The notes under the pieces: model-generated
Database searches by the model: none
Told to the model about the DNA's origin: nothing
What the model saw: the letters and a program-made list of their open reading frames with translations, nothing else
Position numbers and translations under genes: made by a program
Part shown: one piece after another, positions 1-10,128 of the stretch
Position numbering within the stretch: the first letter of the stretch is position 1
Layout of the letters: each line of letters begins with the position of its first letter
Source of the DNA: Pseudomonas sp. JQ170C
GTDB taxonomy: Bacteria > Pseudomonadota > Gammaproteobacteria > Pseudomonadales > Pseudomonadaceae
NCBI RefSeq assembly: GCF_035581345.1
Contig: NZ_CP141608.1
Span: 3,812,501 to 3,876,500, forward strand
Length of the DNA: 64,000 nucleotides
Direction of reading: 5' to 3'

Positions 1-251
1 TGGCCGAGCTTTCCAGCAATGCCAAGGCCCTGGCCAAGTTCCTCGCCACCGCCAACCCCAACCTGCCGGAATCGACGCTCAACGCCATGCTCGCCGCCCA
101 CGGCGGTCACCATGTCGCGCAGATCGACGAGTTCGGCAAAAAGGACTACAAGGCAGAAGCGGTCACCTGGAAACACATGCGCGAACACATCCTGGGCCTG
201 GCCGACGCCCTGACGGCGGCATTGGTCAAGCAGTTCCCGGACAAGTTCTGA
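1..251 (+). CDS. C-terminal end of an unrecognised protein (partial)
   Basis: An open frame enters from the left edge (first full codon at base 3) and ends with TGA at 249-251. About 82 residues are visible. They are helical in character, with paired histidines (GGHHVAQ) and a lysine-rich tail ending QFPDKF. The 13-nt gap to the next gene on the same strand suggests one transcript with that regulator. I do not recognise the family from this fragment, and the N-terminus, including any signal peptide, is outside the window. Confidence 0.6.
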   Translation, partial: AELSSNAKALAKFLATANPNLPESTLNAMLAAHGGHHVAQIDEFGKKDYKAEAVTWKHMREHILGLADALTAALVKQFPDKF

Positions 252-264
252 GTGAGGTCAACCG

Positions 265-882
265 ATGTTTGAAGGCTTGGGACGCACCCAGCAGGATCTG
301 CTCTCGGCGCTGCTGTACACGCCCGACGGCATGAGCATTGAAGAGCTGGCCGGCCAGCTGGCGGTCACCCGTACGGCGGTGCGTCAGCACCTGTCGGCGC
401 TGGAGCGCGACGACCTGGTAGTGCGCGGCGAGCTGCGCGCTACCGGCCGGCGCCCCGAGCAGTTGTACCGCCTCAGCCGGCAAGGCCAGGAGTTGTTCCC
501 GCGCCACTACCACCTGCTGGCCAACTTGCTGATCAGTGAGGTAGCCAGCCTTATCGGCCATGAGGCATTGGTCAGCCTGATGCGCAGCCTTGGCGAAAAA
601 ATGGCGCGGGACCTGAGCGCGACCCGGCTCGACGAAGCACAGATCGCTGCCCACATGAAGGCAGTCGGCTACGAGGCCGAAGTTTTTTTCCGCTCAGGGG
701 GCCCTGCGCAGATCGTCGCCCATAACTGCGTGTTCCATCAGCTGGCCGAGGCTCACCCGCAAATCTGTGAGCTCGACCTGGCGCTGATAGGCCGCTTGGG
801 CGGTGGGCAGGTGCAGCACCTGGAATGCATGCTGCGCGGTGGACAGGTGTGTCGCTTTCAATTGACGCGCGACGCCTCATAG
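265..882 (+). CDS. ArsR/SufR-type winged-helix transcriptional regulator
   Basis: This 205-residue protein has an N-terminal winged helix-turn-helix (residues about 8-65, MSIEELAGQLAVTRTAVRQHL) of the COG2345 type, followed by an effector domain. Four cysteines in the C-terminal third (C155, C168, C188, C196) form a C-x12-C-x19-C-x7-C pattern. It resembles the [4Fe-4S] ligand set of SufR-like regulators, although the spacings are not identical to cyanobacterial SufR. A DNA-binding sensor of iron-sulfur or redox state is therefore an inference. Start ATG 265 follows GTGAGG. Its last bases overlap the convergent mop gene by 6 nt. Confidence 0.8.
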   Translation: MFEGLGRTQQDLLSALLYTPDGMSIEELAGQLAVTRTAVRQHLSALERDDLVVRGELRATGRRPEQLYRLSRQGQELFPRHYHLLANLLISEVASLIGHEALVSLMRSLGEKMARDLSATRLDEAQIAAHMKAVGYEAEVFFRSGGPAQIVAHNCVFHQLAEAHPQICELDLALIGRLGGGQVQHLECMLRGGQVCRFQLTRDAS

Positions 883-1092
883 TTTGGCGATCGACACCTC
901 GGTGGATTTGACGAAGGCAATCACTTCACTGCCCACCCGCAACTCCAGCTCATGCACCGAGCGGGTGGTGATCACCGAGGTGACGATACCGGCGGAAGTC
1001 TGCACATCGATCTCCGAAACCACCGGCCCTTCAATGATCTCCTTGACCGTGCCCTTGAACTGATTGCGTACGTTGATCGCCTTGATGGTCAT
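877..1092 (-). CDS. Molybdenum-pterin binding protein (Mop/TOBE domain, molbindin)
   Basis: A 71-residue single Mop domain: the SxRNQFKG-like opening (INVRNQFKGTV), then EIxxGPVVSEIDVQT, and the SVITTRSVHELELRVGSEVIAFVKST segment that ends these domains. Molbindins bind molybdate or tungstate as oligomers and act in storage or homeostasis in the cytoplasm. ATG 1092 is preceded by GAGGAAG. A perfect 7-bp hairpin (1115-1131) sits just upstream of the start. The formate dehydrogenase at 18 kb is a molybdoenzyme, but nothing links the two genes physically. Confidence 0.88.
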   Translation of the reverse strand: MTIKAINVRNQFKGTVKEIIEGPVVSEIDVQTSAGIVTSVITTRSVHELELRVGSEVIAFVKSTEVSIAKL

Positions 1093-1131
1093 GTGCTGCT
1101 TCCTCGTTCTGGATGCACTGCCGCGCAGTGC

Positions 1132-1303
1132 TTGAGGTGCAGAGTGCGCCGGGACAAATAAAATTAAAAAGAATAAATATTCACTTGATTAGAACTGTAG
1201 GGAATATAAGAAACGGCATATCAAAAGACCTATAAGTTATTTATTTTCAGTTTTTTAGATCATTTAGCATCAGTGCATCTCTCGAAGCCCCAGTGAGCGC
1301 ACC
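1132..1303 (+). promoter_or_regulatory. AT-rich intergenic region ahead of the SfnC-like gene
   Basis: About 170 bases between the mop and monooxygenase genes. Bases 1158-1265 are strikingly AT-rich against the GC-rich background. A TATAAG hexamer (about 1205) and TTGATT (about 1185) are present, but their spacing is about 14 nt, so no standard promoter can be called. In sulfur-starvation genes of pseudomonads such AT-rich leaders often hold CysB-dependent promoters; that role is inferred here. No good -24/-12 sigma-54 element was found on this strand. Confidence 0.3.
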
Positions 1304-2479
1304 TTGCATATCGCCCCCTCAACCCCATTGCAGACGGCCCGGGCCCTGGCCAGTGAATTTGCCCGCACCGTCGTCGAACGCGACCGCCAGGGCGGCACGC
1401 CCAAGGCCGAGCGCGATGCCATCCGCCGCAGCGGCCTGCTCGCCCTGAGTATTCCCCGGGAATTCGGCGGCCTGGGCGGTAGCTGGACGCAGACCTTCGA
1501 GGTGGTGCGCGAATTTGCCCGGGTCGACAGCTCCCTGGCCCACGTCTTCGGCTTTCACCACCTGATGCTCGCCACCGTGCGCCTGTTCGCCACACCCGCG
1601 CAGTGGCAGCCCTGGTTCGAGCTGACCGCCCGCAAACACTGGTTCTGGGGTAACGCCCTGAACCCGCTGGACACCCGCACCGTGGTCAAGGACCACGGCA
1701 GCTATCGCGAATTTTCCGGCAAGAAGAGCTTCTGCTCCGGCGCCAGCGACTCACAAATGCTGATCGCTTCAGCCGTGGACGAAGCCGCCGGCGGCAAGCT
1801 GCTGATCGCCGCCATTCCCAGCGGCCGCAGCGGCATCACCCTGCATAACGACTGGCACAACATGGGCCAGCGCCAGACCGACAGCGGCAGTGCCACGTTC
1901 GAGCGGGTGCGGGTGGAGGAAAGCGATCTGCTGCTCGACCCCGGCCCCCTGAGCACGCCCTTTGCCTGCCTGAGGCCGTTGATTGCCCAGTTGCATTTCG
2001 CCCATGTCTTTCTCGGCATTGCCGAAGGCGCTTTCGAGGAAGCGCGCCACTACGTCCTGAACGAGTCGCGGCGCTGGTTCAAATCCCCGGTCGAACAGGT
2101 GCATCACGACCCCTTCGTTCTCAATCATTTCGGTGACTTCTGGGTACGCCTGCAGGGTGCGCGAGGCCTGGTCCAACAGGCCACCGCCGCGCTGGACGAA
2201 GCCTGGAGCAAAGGCTCGGCGCTCACCGCCGAGCAACGCGGACGCCTGGCGGTCACCATCGCCACCGCCAAGGTCGCCGCCAGCCGCGACGGCCTGGAGA
2301 TTTGCAGCAAGGTCTTCGAGGTCACCGGTGCCCGGGCCACCCAAGCCTCGGTGGGGCTCGACCGCCACTGGCGCAACCTGCGTACCCAGAGCCTGCACGA
2401 CCCGCTGGACTACAAGCTGCACGAACTCGGTGAGTGGGCCCTGAAGGGGCAACTGCCGACTCCGACCTTCTACTCATAG
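1304..2479 (+). CDS. SfnC/DszC-like flavin-dependent monooxygenase (acyl-CoA dehydrogenase fold)
   Basis: A 391-residue protein of the acyl-CoA dehydrogenase superfamily, closest in character to SfnC/DszC enzymes that use reduced flavin to oxidise sulfur compounds. The N-terminal helical domain includes SGLLALSIPREFGGLGG, then a beta domain (KSFCSGASDSQ) and a C-terminal helical domain ending DRHWRNLRTQSLHDPLDYK, the same motif seen in the two DszC-like proteins of the facing operon. The start is TTG 1304: an in-frame TAG at 1265 and the absence of ATG or GTG in between leave little choice. It lies 1 nt ahead of the SfnR-like gene, so the two are probably cotranscribed. The substrate is unknown. 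Confidence 0.82.
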   Translation: MHIAPSTPLQTARALASEFARTVVERDRQGGTPKAERDAIRRSGLLALSIPREFGGLGGSWTQTFEVVREFARVDSSLAHVFGFHHLMLATVRLFATPAQWQPWFELTARKHWFWGNALNPLDTRTVVKDHGSYREFSGKKSFCSGASDSQMLIASAVDEAAGGKLLIAAIPSGRSGITLHNDWHNMGQRQTDSGSATFERVRVEESDLLLDPGPLSTPFACLRPLIAQLHFAHVFLGIAEGAFEEARHYVLNESRRWFKSPVEQVHHDPFVLNHFGDFWVRLQGARGLVQQATAALDEAWSKGSALTAEQRGRLAVTIATAKVAASRDGLEICSKVFEVTGARATQASVGLDRHWRNLRTQSLHDPLDYKLHELGEWALKGQLPTPTFYS

Positions 2480-2480
2480 T

Positions 2481-3590
2481 GTGACCGCCATGCAATTGTT
2501 GACCCTCCCGCCCTCACCGGCCCTGGCCACCTCGATCCGCGCCACTGCGCAGGTGTTCGAGGACCCCAAGTCCCGGGCTCTGCTCGCGCACCTGCACCAG
2601 GTCGCCCCCAGCGAAGCCAGCGTGCTGATCATCGGCGAGACCGGTACCGGCAAAGAGCTGGTGGCCCGCCACATCCACAACCTCAGCGGCCGACGCGACA
2701 AACCCTTTGTCGCCGTCAACTGCGGCGCGTTCTCCGAGTCGCTGGTAGAGGCCGAACTGTTCGGCCATGAAAAAGGCGCCTTTACCGGCGCCCTGGGTGC
2801 CAAGGCCGGGTGGTTTGAAGAAGCCAACGGCGGCACGCTGTTCCTCGATGAGATTGGCGACTTGCCCATGGCCATCCAGGTCAAGTTGCTGCGCGTATTG
2901 CAGGAGCGCGAAGTGGTGCGCCTGGGGTCGCGCAAAAGCATCCCCATCGATGTACGGGTACTGGCGGCCACCAACGTCCAACTGGAAAAAGCCATCAACG
3001 CCGGGCACTTTCGCGAAGACCTCTACTACCGCCTGGACGTAGTCAGCCTGGAACTGGTGCCCCTGCGCGAACGGCCCGGCGACATCCTGCCGCTGGTGCG
3101 CCACTTCATCCAGGCCTACAGCCAGCGCCTGGGCTACGGCGCGGTGAGCCTGAGCAGCGAGGCCGAGGCCAGGCTGCGCAGCTATGGCTGGCCGGGCAAC
3201 ATCCGCGAGTTGGAGAACGTGATCCACCACACCCTGCTGATCTGCCGCGACGGCGTGATCCGCCAGCAGGACCTGCGCCTGTCGAACCTGCGCATCGAAC
3301 GCGCCGACGACAGCAGCGACTGCGACGACTCGGCCGAAGGACTGCTTGAGCGGGCCTTCCAGAAACTCTTCGAGCAAGCGCCTGGGGCCTTGCATGAAAA
3401 AGTCGACGACGCACTATTGCGAGCGGCCTACCGCTTCAGCCACCACAACCAGGTCCACACCGCCAACCTGCTCGGGCTCAGCCGCAACATCACCCGTAGC
3501 CGCCTGATCAAAATCGGCGAACTGGCGGTAAACCGACGGCGGCCGGCCGAGACTGTTCAGGGAGAGCGCGTCCTGAACCTCTCCATCTAA
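2481..3590 (+). CDS. SfnR-family sigma-54-dependent transcriptional activator
   Basis: A 369-residue enhancer-binding protein with no N-terminal sensory domain: the AAA+ domain begins almost at once. Visible motifs are Walker A GETGTGKE (52-59), the sigma-54 contact loop GAFTGA (99-104), Walker B FLDE (about 121-124), the R-finger region FREDLYYRLDVV and YGWPGNIRELENV. A C-terminal helix-turn-helix (NQVHTANLLGLSRNITRSRL) follows. Activators of this shape (SfnR) control organosulfur use in Pseudomonas and are usually controlled by their own expression rather than by a ligand. Start is GTG 2481, or ATG 2490 three codons later. The likely target is the sigma-54 promoter at 17.7 kb. Confidence 0.9.
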   Translation: MTAMQLLTLPPSPALATSIRATAQVFEDPKSRALLAHLHQVAPSEASVLIIGETGTGKELVARHIHNLSGRRDKPFVAVNCGAFSESLVEAELFGHEKGAFTGALGAKAGWFEEANGGTLFLDEIGDLPMAIQVKLLRVLQEREVVRLGSRKSIPIDVRVLAATNVQLEKAINAGHFREDLYYRLDVVSLELVPLRERPGDILPLVRHFIQAYSQRLGYGAVSLSSEAEARLRSYGWPGNIRELENVIHHTLLICRDGVIRQQDLRLSNLRIERADDSSDCDDSAEGLLERAFQKLFEQAPGALHEKVDDALLRAAYRFSHHNQVHTANLLGLSRNITRSRLIKIGELAVNRRRPAETVQGERVLNLSI

Positions 3591-3622
3591 ACCGGGTACG
3601 ACCTGAACCGCGCCCACTTCAT

Positions 3623-3710
3623 GTAGGAGCGGGCTTGCCCCGCGAAAGGCCGTCACAGAATTCACCATCCCGCCAGCCGCACCCCATCGCGGGGCAAGCC
3701 CGCTCCCACA
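3623..3710. repeat. REP pair (inverted)
   Basis: One REP (GTAGGAGCGGGCTTGCCCCG start) and its inverted partner (GCGGGGCAAGCCCGCTCC) lie about 50 bases apart, forming a REPIN-like palindromic unit after the activator gene. An almost identical unit follows at 3722. Confidence 0.9.
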
Positions 3711-3721
3711 GGAATACACCC

Positions 3722-3810
3722 GGTAGGAGCGGGCTTGCCCCGCGAGAGGCCGTCACAGAATTCACCATTCCGTCAGCCACAGCGCATCGCGGGGCAAGCC
3801 CGCTCCTACT
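3722..3810. repeat. REP pair (inverted), second copy
   Basis: Near-duplicate of the preceding REP pair, including the GAGGCCGTCACAGAATTCACCAT linker region with minor changes. Its right arm contains the TAG stop codon of the facing MFS gene (3806-3808). The pair may act as a bidirectional end for the two convergent transcripts. Confidence 0.88.
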
Positions 3811-5218
3811 GATACACATCCCGCCCCGCCTCCGGCGCCAACCGGCGGAACACCAGCGCCGACGCCATGCACACCAACGCGCACACCCCCATCACCGTCG
3901 CGATGTCCCCCACCCCGACCTGCTGCTCGCCCTTGAAGCTCATCAGCGCCCCCAACAACGAAGCCGCGATGCCCACCGACAGGCTCATGGTCAGTTGTAC
4001 CGTGGCCGCCGACAGGCTGCTGGCCCTGCTGTGCAACCGCGCCGGTACGTCGGCATAGGTCAGCCCGCCCATGGCACTGAATTGCAGCGAGCGGATCAAC
4101 CCACTGCAAAACAACACCAGCACCACCAGCCAGTACGGCGTATCCAGGTCGAAGCGGGCACAGGCCAGCAGGCTCAACCCGGTCATCAGCGAGTTGAGGC
4201 TCAAGGTCCGGCGAAACCCCAGGCGCCTTACGATCCGTACCGCCAACAGCTTCACCACAAAGGCCCCCACCCCACCGGTGAAGGTCAGCAGCCCCGCCTG
4301 CAACGGACTCAAGCCAAAGCACAGCTGAAACAACAGCACCATCAGGAACGGCTGCGCCGCCGTCCCCAGGCGAAACAGGTTCCCGCCCCAAAAGGTGAGG
4401 GCAAAGCTGCGCACCCGCAGCGGCGAAAAATCCAGCAAGGGCTGCGCGCACCGCCGGGCATGGCGTAGATACAGCAACGCCGCCAGCACCCCGAGCACCA
4501 ACAGCACCACCACCCAGCGGCGCGCCAGCAAGCCGTGGCCCAAGGCCTCGAAGCCGAACACCAATGCCGCCAGGGCGATGCTGCTGAGCAACAAGCCGCG
4601 CCCATCCAGCGGCCGATCGCGGGCGCCCGGGTAATCCGGGATATGCCGCAGCACCAGCCAGATGCCCAGCACCCCGATGGGCAGGTTGACCAGGAAGATC
4701 CACTGCCACGACAACAGCGTGACCATCAGGCCGCCCAGCGGCGGCCCGAGCATGGGCCCGATCAGGGGCGGGATGGTCAGGTAGGACATGTTGCGCAGCA
4801 GGTCTTCACGGGGCGACCAGCGCAGCAGGATCATCATCCCCACCGGCACCATCATCGCCCCCGCCGCCCCCTGGCACAGCCGCGCCAGGCACAGTTGCAA
4901 CAGCGAGCCCGCCATTGCGCAGGCCAGCGACGACAGGGTGAACAGCACCATCGCCAGCACGAACAAGCGCCGTGGCCCGAAGCGATCCGCGGCCCAACCG
5001 CTGACCGGCACCGCCAGGGCGGCGGCCAGCATGTACAGCGACACCACCAGGTTCATCCGCACACTGGGCACACCGAACTCCACGCCCATCTGCGGCAAGG
5101 CGGTCATCACCACGGTGGCGTCGATCAGCTCCATCAAAAACGCGCAGCCGATGATCACCGGCACCCGCCGCGAGGTACCGGCTACCGGGACCAGGGGCGG
5201 CGCCTGCAGCGCGCCCAA
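3806..5218 (-). CDS. MFS multidrug-type exporter (DHA2/EmrB-QacA family)
   Basis: A 470-residue, strongly hydrophobic protein with about 14 membrane segments. It carries family motifs IDATVVMTALPQM in the first helix, the loop GWAADRFGPRRLFV (motif A) and GPMLGPPLGG (motif C, typical of antiporters). The start is probably TTG 5218, 1 nt beyond the stop of the upstream DszC-like gene, which implies translational coupling. It is the last gene of the organosulfur operon. Export of a sulfur-free by-product or of toxic substrate would fit, but this is inference. The stop codon lies inside a REP element. Confidence 0.85.
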   Translation of the reverse strand: MGALQAPPLVPVAGTSRRVPVIIGCAFLMELIDATVVMTALPQMGVEFGVPSVRMNLVVSLYMLAAALAVPVSGWAADRFGPRRLFVLAMVLFTLSSLACAMAGSLLQLCLARLCQGAAGAMMVPVGMMILLRWSPREDLLRNMSYLTIPPLIGPMLGPPLGGLMVTLLSWQWIFLVNLPIGVLGIWLVLRHIPDYPGARDRPLDGRGLLLSSIALAALVFGFEALGHGLLARRWVVVLLVLGVLAALLYLRHARRCAQPLLDFSPLRVRSFALTFWGGNLFRLGTAAQPFLMVLLFQLCFGLSPLQAGLLTFTGGVGAFVVKLLAVRIVRRLGFRRTLSLNSLMTGLSLLACARFDLDTPYWLVVLVLFCSGLIRSLQFSAMGGLTYADVPARLHSRASSLSAATVQLTMSLSVGIAASLLGALMSFKGEQQVGVGDIATVMGVCALVCMASALVFRRLAPEAGRDVYQ

Positions 5219-5219
5219 G

Positions 5220-6428
5220 TCAAAACAGCCCCGAGGTCGGCGGGGGCGTGTCGGTCAAGTGCCAGGCCCCCACCGCCGCCGCTTTCCAGTGACGCGGGTT
5301 GTGGTTGGCGACGGTGCGGGCATTGCGCCAGTGACGGTCGAGGTTGTGGCTGCGCCCGGTGGTCGAGGCGCCGCCGACATCGAACAGCAACTCACCGGCC
5401 TTGAGCGCCGACTCGGCGGCAATGTACTGCGCCTGGGCGACATCGATGGCAGCCTGGTCGACCAGCGCCGGGTCAAGCCCGGCCGCCCAGGCCCGGTCGA
5501 TGGAGGCCGCCGCGCGCAGCACCACCGCTTCGGCAGCAAAGGCGCGGGCGGCGATGTCGCCGACGCTCTGTTGCACATAGGGGTCGTCTACCGAGCGGCT
5601 GGCGCTGCTGTGCTTGATCGGGCGGGCATGCTCGCGGGCAAAGCGGGTGGCATCGTCCAGGGCATTGCAGGCGATACCGGCCTGCACCGTGGCCAGGAAC
5701 AACTGCAAAAACGGCGTGACGATGGTGCGCTTGCCCTCCTCCACGGTGCGCGTGCGAATCTCGTCGGCATACACCCGCACATCGTTGAGCCGGGTGGTGC
5801 CACTGGCCGTCAGGCGCTGGCCCATGGCGTCGAAATCGTCCAGCAGCTCCAGGCCCTGGCGGTCACGGGGCAGTACGAACGACACCGGCTCGTCGTTCTC
5901 ATCCAGGGCCACGGCACTGACCCAGTCGGCATACAGGGAACCTGTGCTGTAGTACTTGCTGCCGCTGGCCCGGTAGTGCTCGCCGTCACGCACGATGCGC
6001 GCGCTGATCGCGCCGTTGACGCCGCCCACTTCCCAGCCGGCATTGCCCAGCACCGCACCGTCCAGGTAGCGGGCGAACCAGCGCTGGCGCTCGGCCTCGG
6101 CACCCTCGGCACGGGACGCCAGCAGCCCCTCGACAAAGCCGAAGCCGGGGCGCAGCGCCTGGGCGACGTTGGAGTCCACCGAGGCAATGCGCAGCAGCAG
6201 GCCGATCACGTCGCTGACGCTGCCCCCCGGCCCGCCGTGGGCCTCGGGGATGCGGCAGGTGTAGAGCCCGGCCTCGGCAATCTGGCGCACGGCGTCATAG
6301 GGCAGCTGGCGTTCGCGCTCACGTTGCGCGGCACCGGCGCCGATCAGCGGCAGCAGGTTTTCGGTGTTGCCCTTGAGGTCCTCCAGATGACGACGTTGGG
6401 TCCGGGGTACTGCAGATAAACCAGGCAT
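5220..6428 (-). CDS. DszC-like acyl-CoA dehydrogenase-fold monooxygenase (copy b)
   Basis: 402 residues with the domain order of DszC and related FMNH2-dependent sulfur-oxidising enzymes: helical N-domain (AEAGLYTCRIPEAHGGPGG), beta domain (SGSKYYSTGSLYADWVSAVA), helical C-domain with LLFDVGGAS and RHWRNARTVANHNPRHWK. True acyl-CoA dehydrogenases have a catalytic Glu in a different context; the LFDVGGAS and RHWRNARTVANHNP motifs are those of the monooxygenase branch. Start ATG 6428 with AAGGACG upstream. It follows the ABC ATPase by 27 nt. The operon encodes no flavin reductase, so FMNH2 must come from elsewhere. Confidence 0.85.
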   Translation of the reverse strand: MPGLSAVPRTQRRHLEDLKGNTENLLPLIGAGAAQRERERQLPYDAVRQIAEAGLYTCRIPEAHGGPGGSVSDVIGLLLRIASVDSNVAQALRPGFGFVEGLLASRAEGAEAERQRWFARYLDGAVLGNAGWEVGGVNGAISARIVRDGEHYRASGSKYYSTGSLYADWVSAVALDENDEPVSFVLPRDRQGLELLDDFDAMGQRLTASGTTRLNDVRVYADEIRTRTVEEGKRTIVTPFLQLFLATVQAGIACNALDDATRFAREHARPIKHSSASRSVDDPYVQQSVGDIAARAFAAEAVVLRAAASIDRAWAAGLDPALVDQAAIDVAQAQYIAAESALKAGELLFDVGGASTTGRSHNLDRHWRNARTVANHNPRHWKAAAVGAWHLTDTPPPTSGLF

Positions 6429-6455
6429 AAAGCGTCCTTGTAGAAGTCGAGTGAG

Positions 6456-8113
<1,658 letters not shown>

Positions 8114-8117
<4 letters not shown>

Positions 8118-9016
8118 AGGCGTTTACCTTCATTGCGGCGCAGCAGTTCGCGGCCGATGGCGGTGATCGAAACCACGGTGAGGGTGATCGCCAGGGCCGG
8201 CCAGGTCACCAGCCACCAGGCGTTGGCCAGGTAATTGCGGCCGATGGCGAGCATGCCGCCCCACTCGGGTTCGGGCGGCGGCGCGCCAAAGCCGAGGAAG
8301 CTCAAGGCGGCACCGGCAACGATGGTGCTGCCGATGCCGATGGTGGCCAGGATCAGGATCGGCTTGATGGCGTTGGGCAGCACATGCCGCCCGATCACCT
8401 GGCGACGTGCCAGGCCCAGGGTGGTGGCCGCCTCGACGTAGCCGGCACCCCGTACCACCAGGGTTTGCGCGCGCACCAGGCGGGCATAGCGCGGCACGCT
8501 GGCGATGCCCACGGCGATGATGGTGTTGACTGCGCCCTGGCCGAAAAAGGTGATGATCACCAGCGCCAGCAGCAGGTCGGGAAACGCCAGCAGCACGTCC
8601 ACCAGGCGCATCACGGCGCCATCCACCCAGCGCGGTCCCAGCCCCGCCGCCAAGCCCAGCACGGTCCCCAGCAACAGGCCCAGGGCGGTGGCGCTCAAAC
8701 CCAGCACCAGCGAGGGGCGCACCGCATACACCAGCCGCGCAAGAATGTCGCGGCCGTTCTCGTCGGTACCCAGCCAATGCAGGCTGCCCGGTGGCTGGAA
8801 TGCCTGACGTGCGCTGGCCTCCAGCGGGTCGGCCGACACCAGCCAGCCAGGCGCCAGCGCCGCCACCACCAGCAACGCGACGAACAGCGCAGCCAGCACC
8901 AGGCCCGGCCGCACGGCCAGTTGTTGCAGCTGCCGACGCCGGGCGCCGAAGCGCGCCTGGGCCTGGATCAGGCCGGCGCTGGGCAACACGGCCGCAGTTG
9001 AATTGATCGGCGCCAT
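8114..9016 (-). CDS. ABC transporter permease (DppC/OppC type)
   Basis: 300 residues with an N-terminal membrane anchor (residues about 35-58), the periplasmic GTDENGRDILARLVY motif of the DppC subfamily, and a BPD_transp_1 domain with the EAA loop (EAATTLGLARRQVIGRHVLPNAIKPIL). It ends VSITAIGRELLRR. Start ATG 9016 follows GGAGGTGCCCG. It pairs with the DppB-like permease at 12805. The two permease genes are separated by three enzyme genes, an unusual arrangement that ties transport and catabolism into one transcript. Confidence 0.92.
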
Positions 9017-9046
9017 CGGGCACCTCCACAGACATTGGGTTGGGGT

Positions 9047-10102
9047 TCAAGGCGCCGGGTTGGGGACCTGGCGATGGATCTGCTCGATGCGCGCCAGGGT
9101 TTCCGGGTCGAGCTTCACGTCCAGCGCGCCCAGGTTGTCGGCCAGTTGCGCCAGGCTGGTCTGCCCGGTCAGGGCGCTGCTGACGAAGGGCTGGTTGATG
9201 ACAAAGGCCAGGGCCAACTGCGCCGGGCTCAGACCGCGTTCGGCGGCCAGGTCCACATAGGCTGCGATGGCCTGGTGGGCGCCGGGGCTGTCGTAGCGAT
9301 TGAAGGTGCGGTACACCGACGACAGCCGCGAGCCCTCGGGCAAGGCGCCGTTGAGGTACTTGCCGGTCAGGGCACCGAAGGCCAGCGGCGAATAGGCCAG
9401 CAGGCCGAGGTGCTCACGCTGGCTGAACTCCGAGAGGCCGCCCTCGTACAGGCGATTGAGCAGGCTGTAGGGGTTCTGGATGCTGACGATGCGCGGCAGG
9501 TTCTGCTCGCGGGCCTGACGCAGGAACTCGGCCACGCCCCAGGGCGTTTCGTTGGACACGCCGATATGGCGGATCTTGCCCGCCTTCACCTGCTCGGCCA
9601 GCACCTGCAGGGTTTCGCCGATGCTCACGGTCTGGGCGTCGTCGGCCCCATAGGGGTATTCACGCTGGCCAAAAATATTGGTGGTGCGGTCCGGCCAGTG
9701 CAGTTGGTAGAGGTCCAGGTAGTCGGTTTGCAGGCGCTTGAGGCTGCCGTCCAGTGCCGCGACGATATTGGCGCGGTCGTGGCGGGTGCGTCCGTCGCGG
9801 ATATGCGCGCCCGCACCCGGTTGGCGCGCCGGGCCGATGATCTTGCTGGCCAGTACCACCTCACTGCGCCGCCCGGTCCTGGCCAGCCAGCTGCCGATGA
9901 AACGCTCGGTGCTGCCCCAGGTTTCGGCGTGGGTGGGCGTGGGGTACATCTCGGCGGTGTCGATCAGGTTGATGCCGGCGTCCAGGGCCGCATCGAGTTG
10001 CTGGTGGGCGTCGCTTTCGCTGTTCTGGTGGCCCCAGGTCATGGTGCCAAGGCCGAGGAGGCTGACCTGGATATCGCTGTTGCCCAGTGTGCGTTTGATC
10101 AT
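9047..10102 (-). CDS. Aldo/keto reductase (Tas-like)
   Basis: 351 residues forming an NADPH-dependent (beta/alpha)8 aldo/keto reductase. The catalytic tetrad region is visible as GINLIDTAEMYP (Asp and Tyr), VVLASKI (Lys) and YQLHWPD (His). The long form with the GQREYPYG insert is typical of Tas-like members. It lies between the LLM monooxygenase (26 nt upstream) and permease C (30 nt downstream), so it may reduce an aldehyde or ketone released when the C-S bond is cleaved. That role is inferred. Start ATG 10102. Confidence 0.9.
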   Translation of the reverse strand: MIKRTLGNSDIQVSLLGLGTMTWGHQNSESDAHQQLDAALDAGINLIDTAEMYPTPTHAETWGSTERFIGSWLARTGRRSEVVLASKIIGPARQPGAGAHIRDGRTRHDRANIVAALDGSLKRLQTDYLDLYQLHWPDRTTNIFGQREYPYGADDAQTVSIGETLQVLAEQVKAGKIRHIGVSNETPWGVAEFLRQAREQNLPRIVSIQNPYSLLNRLYEGGLSEFSQREHLGLLAYSPLAFGALTGKYLNGALPEGSRLSSVYRTFNRYDSPGAHQAIAAYVDLAAERGLSPAQLALAFVINQPFVSSALTGQTSLAQLADNLGALDVKLDPETLARIEQIHRQVPNPAP

Positions 10103-10128
10103 GATGAGTCCGTGTGCGATAGGGGAAG

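Noticed and set aside
265..1092. ModE-type molybdate regulation of the mop gene by the neighbouring regulator
   Set aside because: The regulator is of the ArsR/SufR type with four cysteines, not ModE. It is convergent with mop, and no molybdate-binding region is visible in it.
1111..1149. GG-N10-GC patterns resembling sigma-54 promoters ahead of the SfnC-like gene
   Set aside because: Spacing fits, but the bases around GG and GC match the TGGCAC/TTGC consensus poorly, and the sites lie about 155-190 bases from the start codon. A hairpin explains part of the symmetry.
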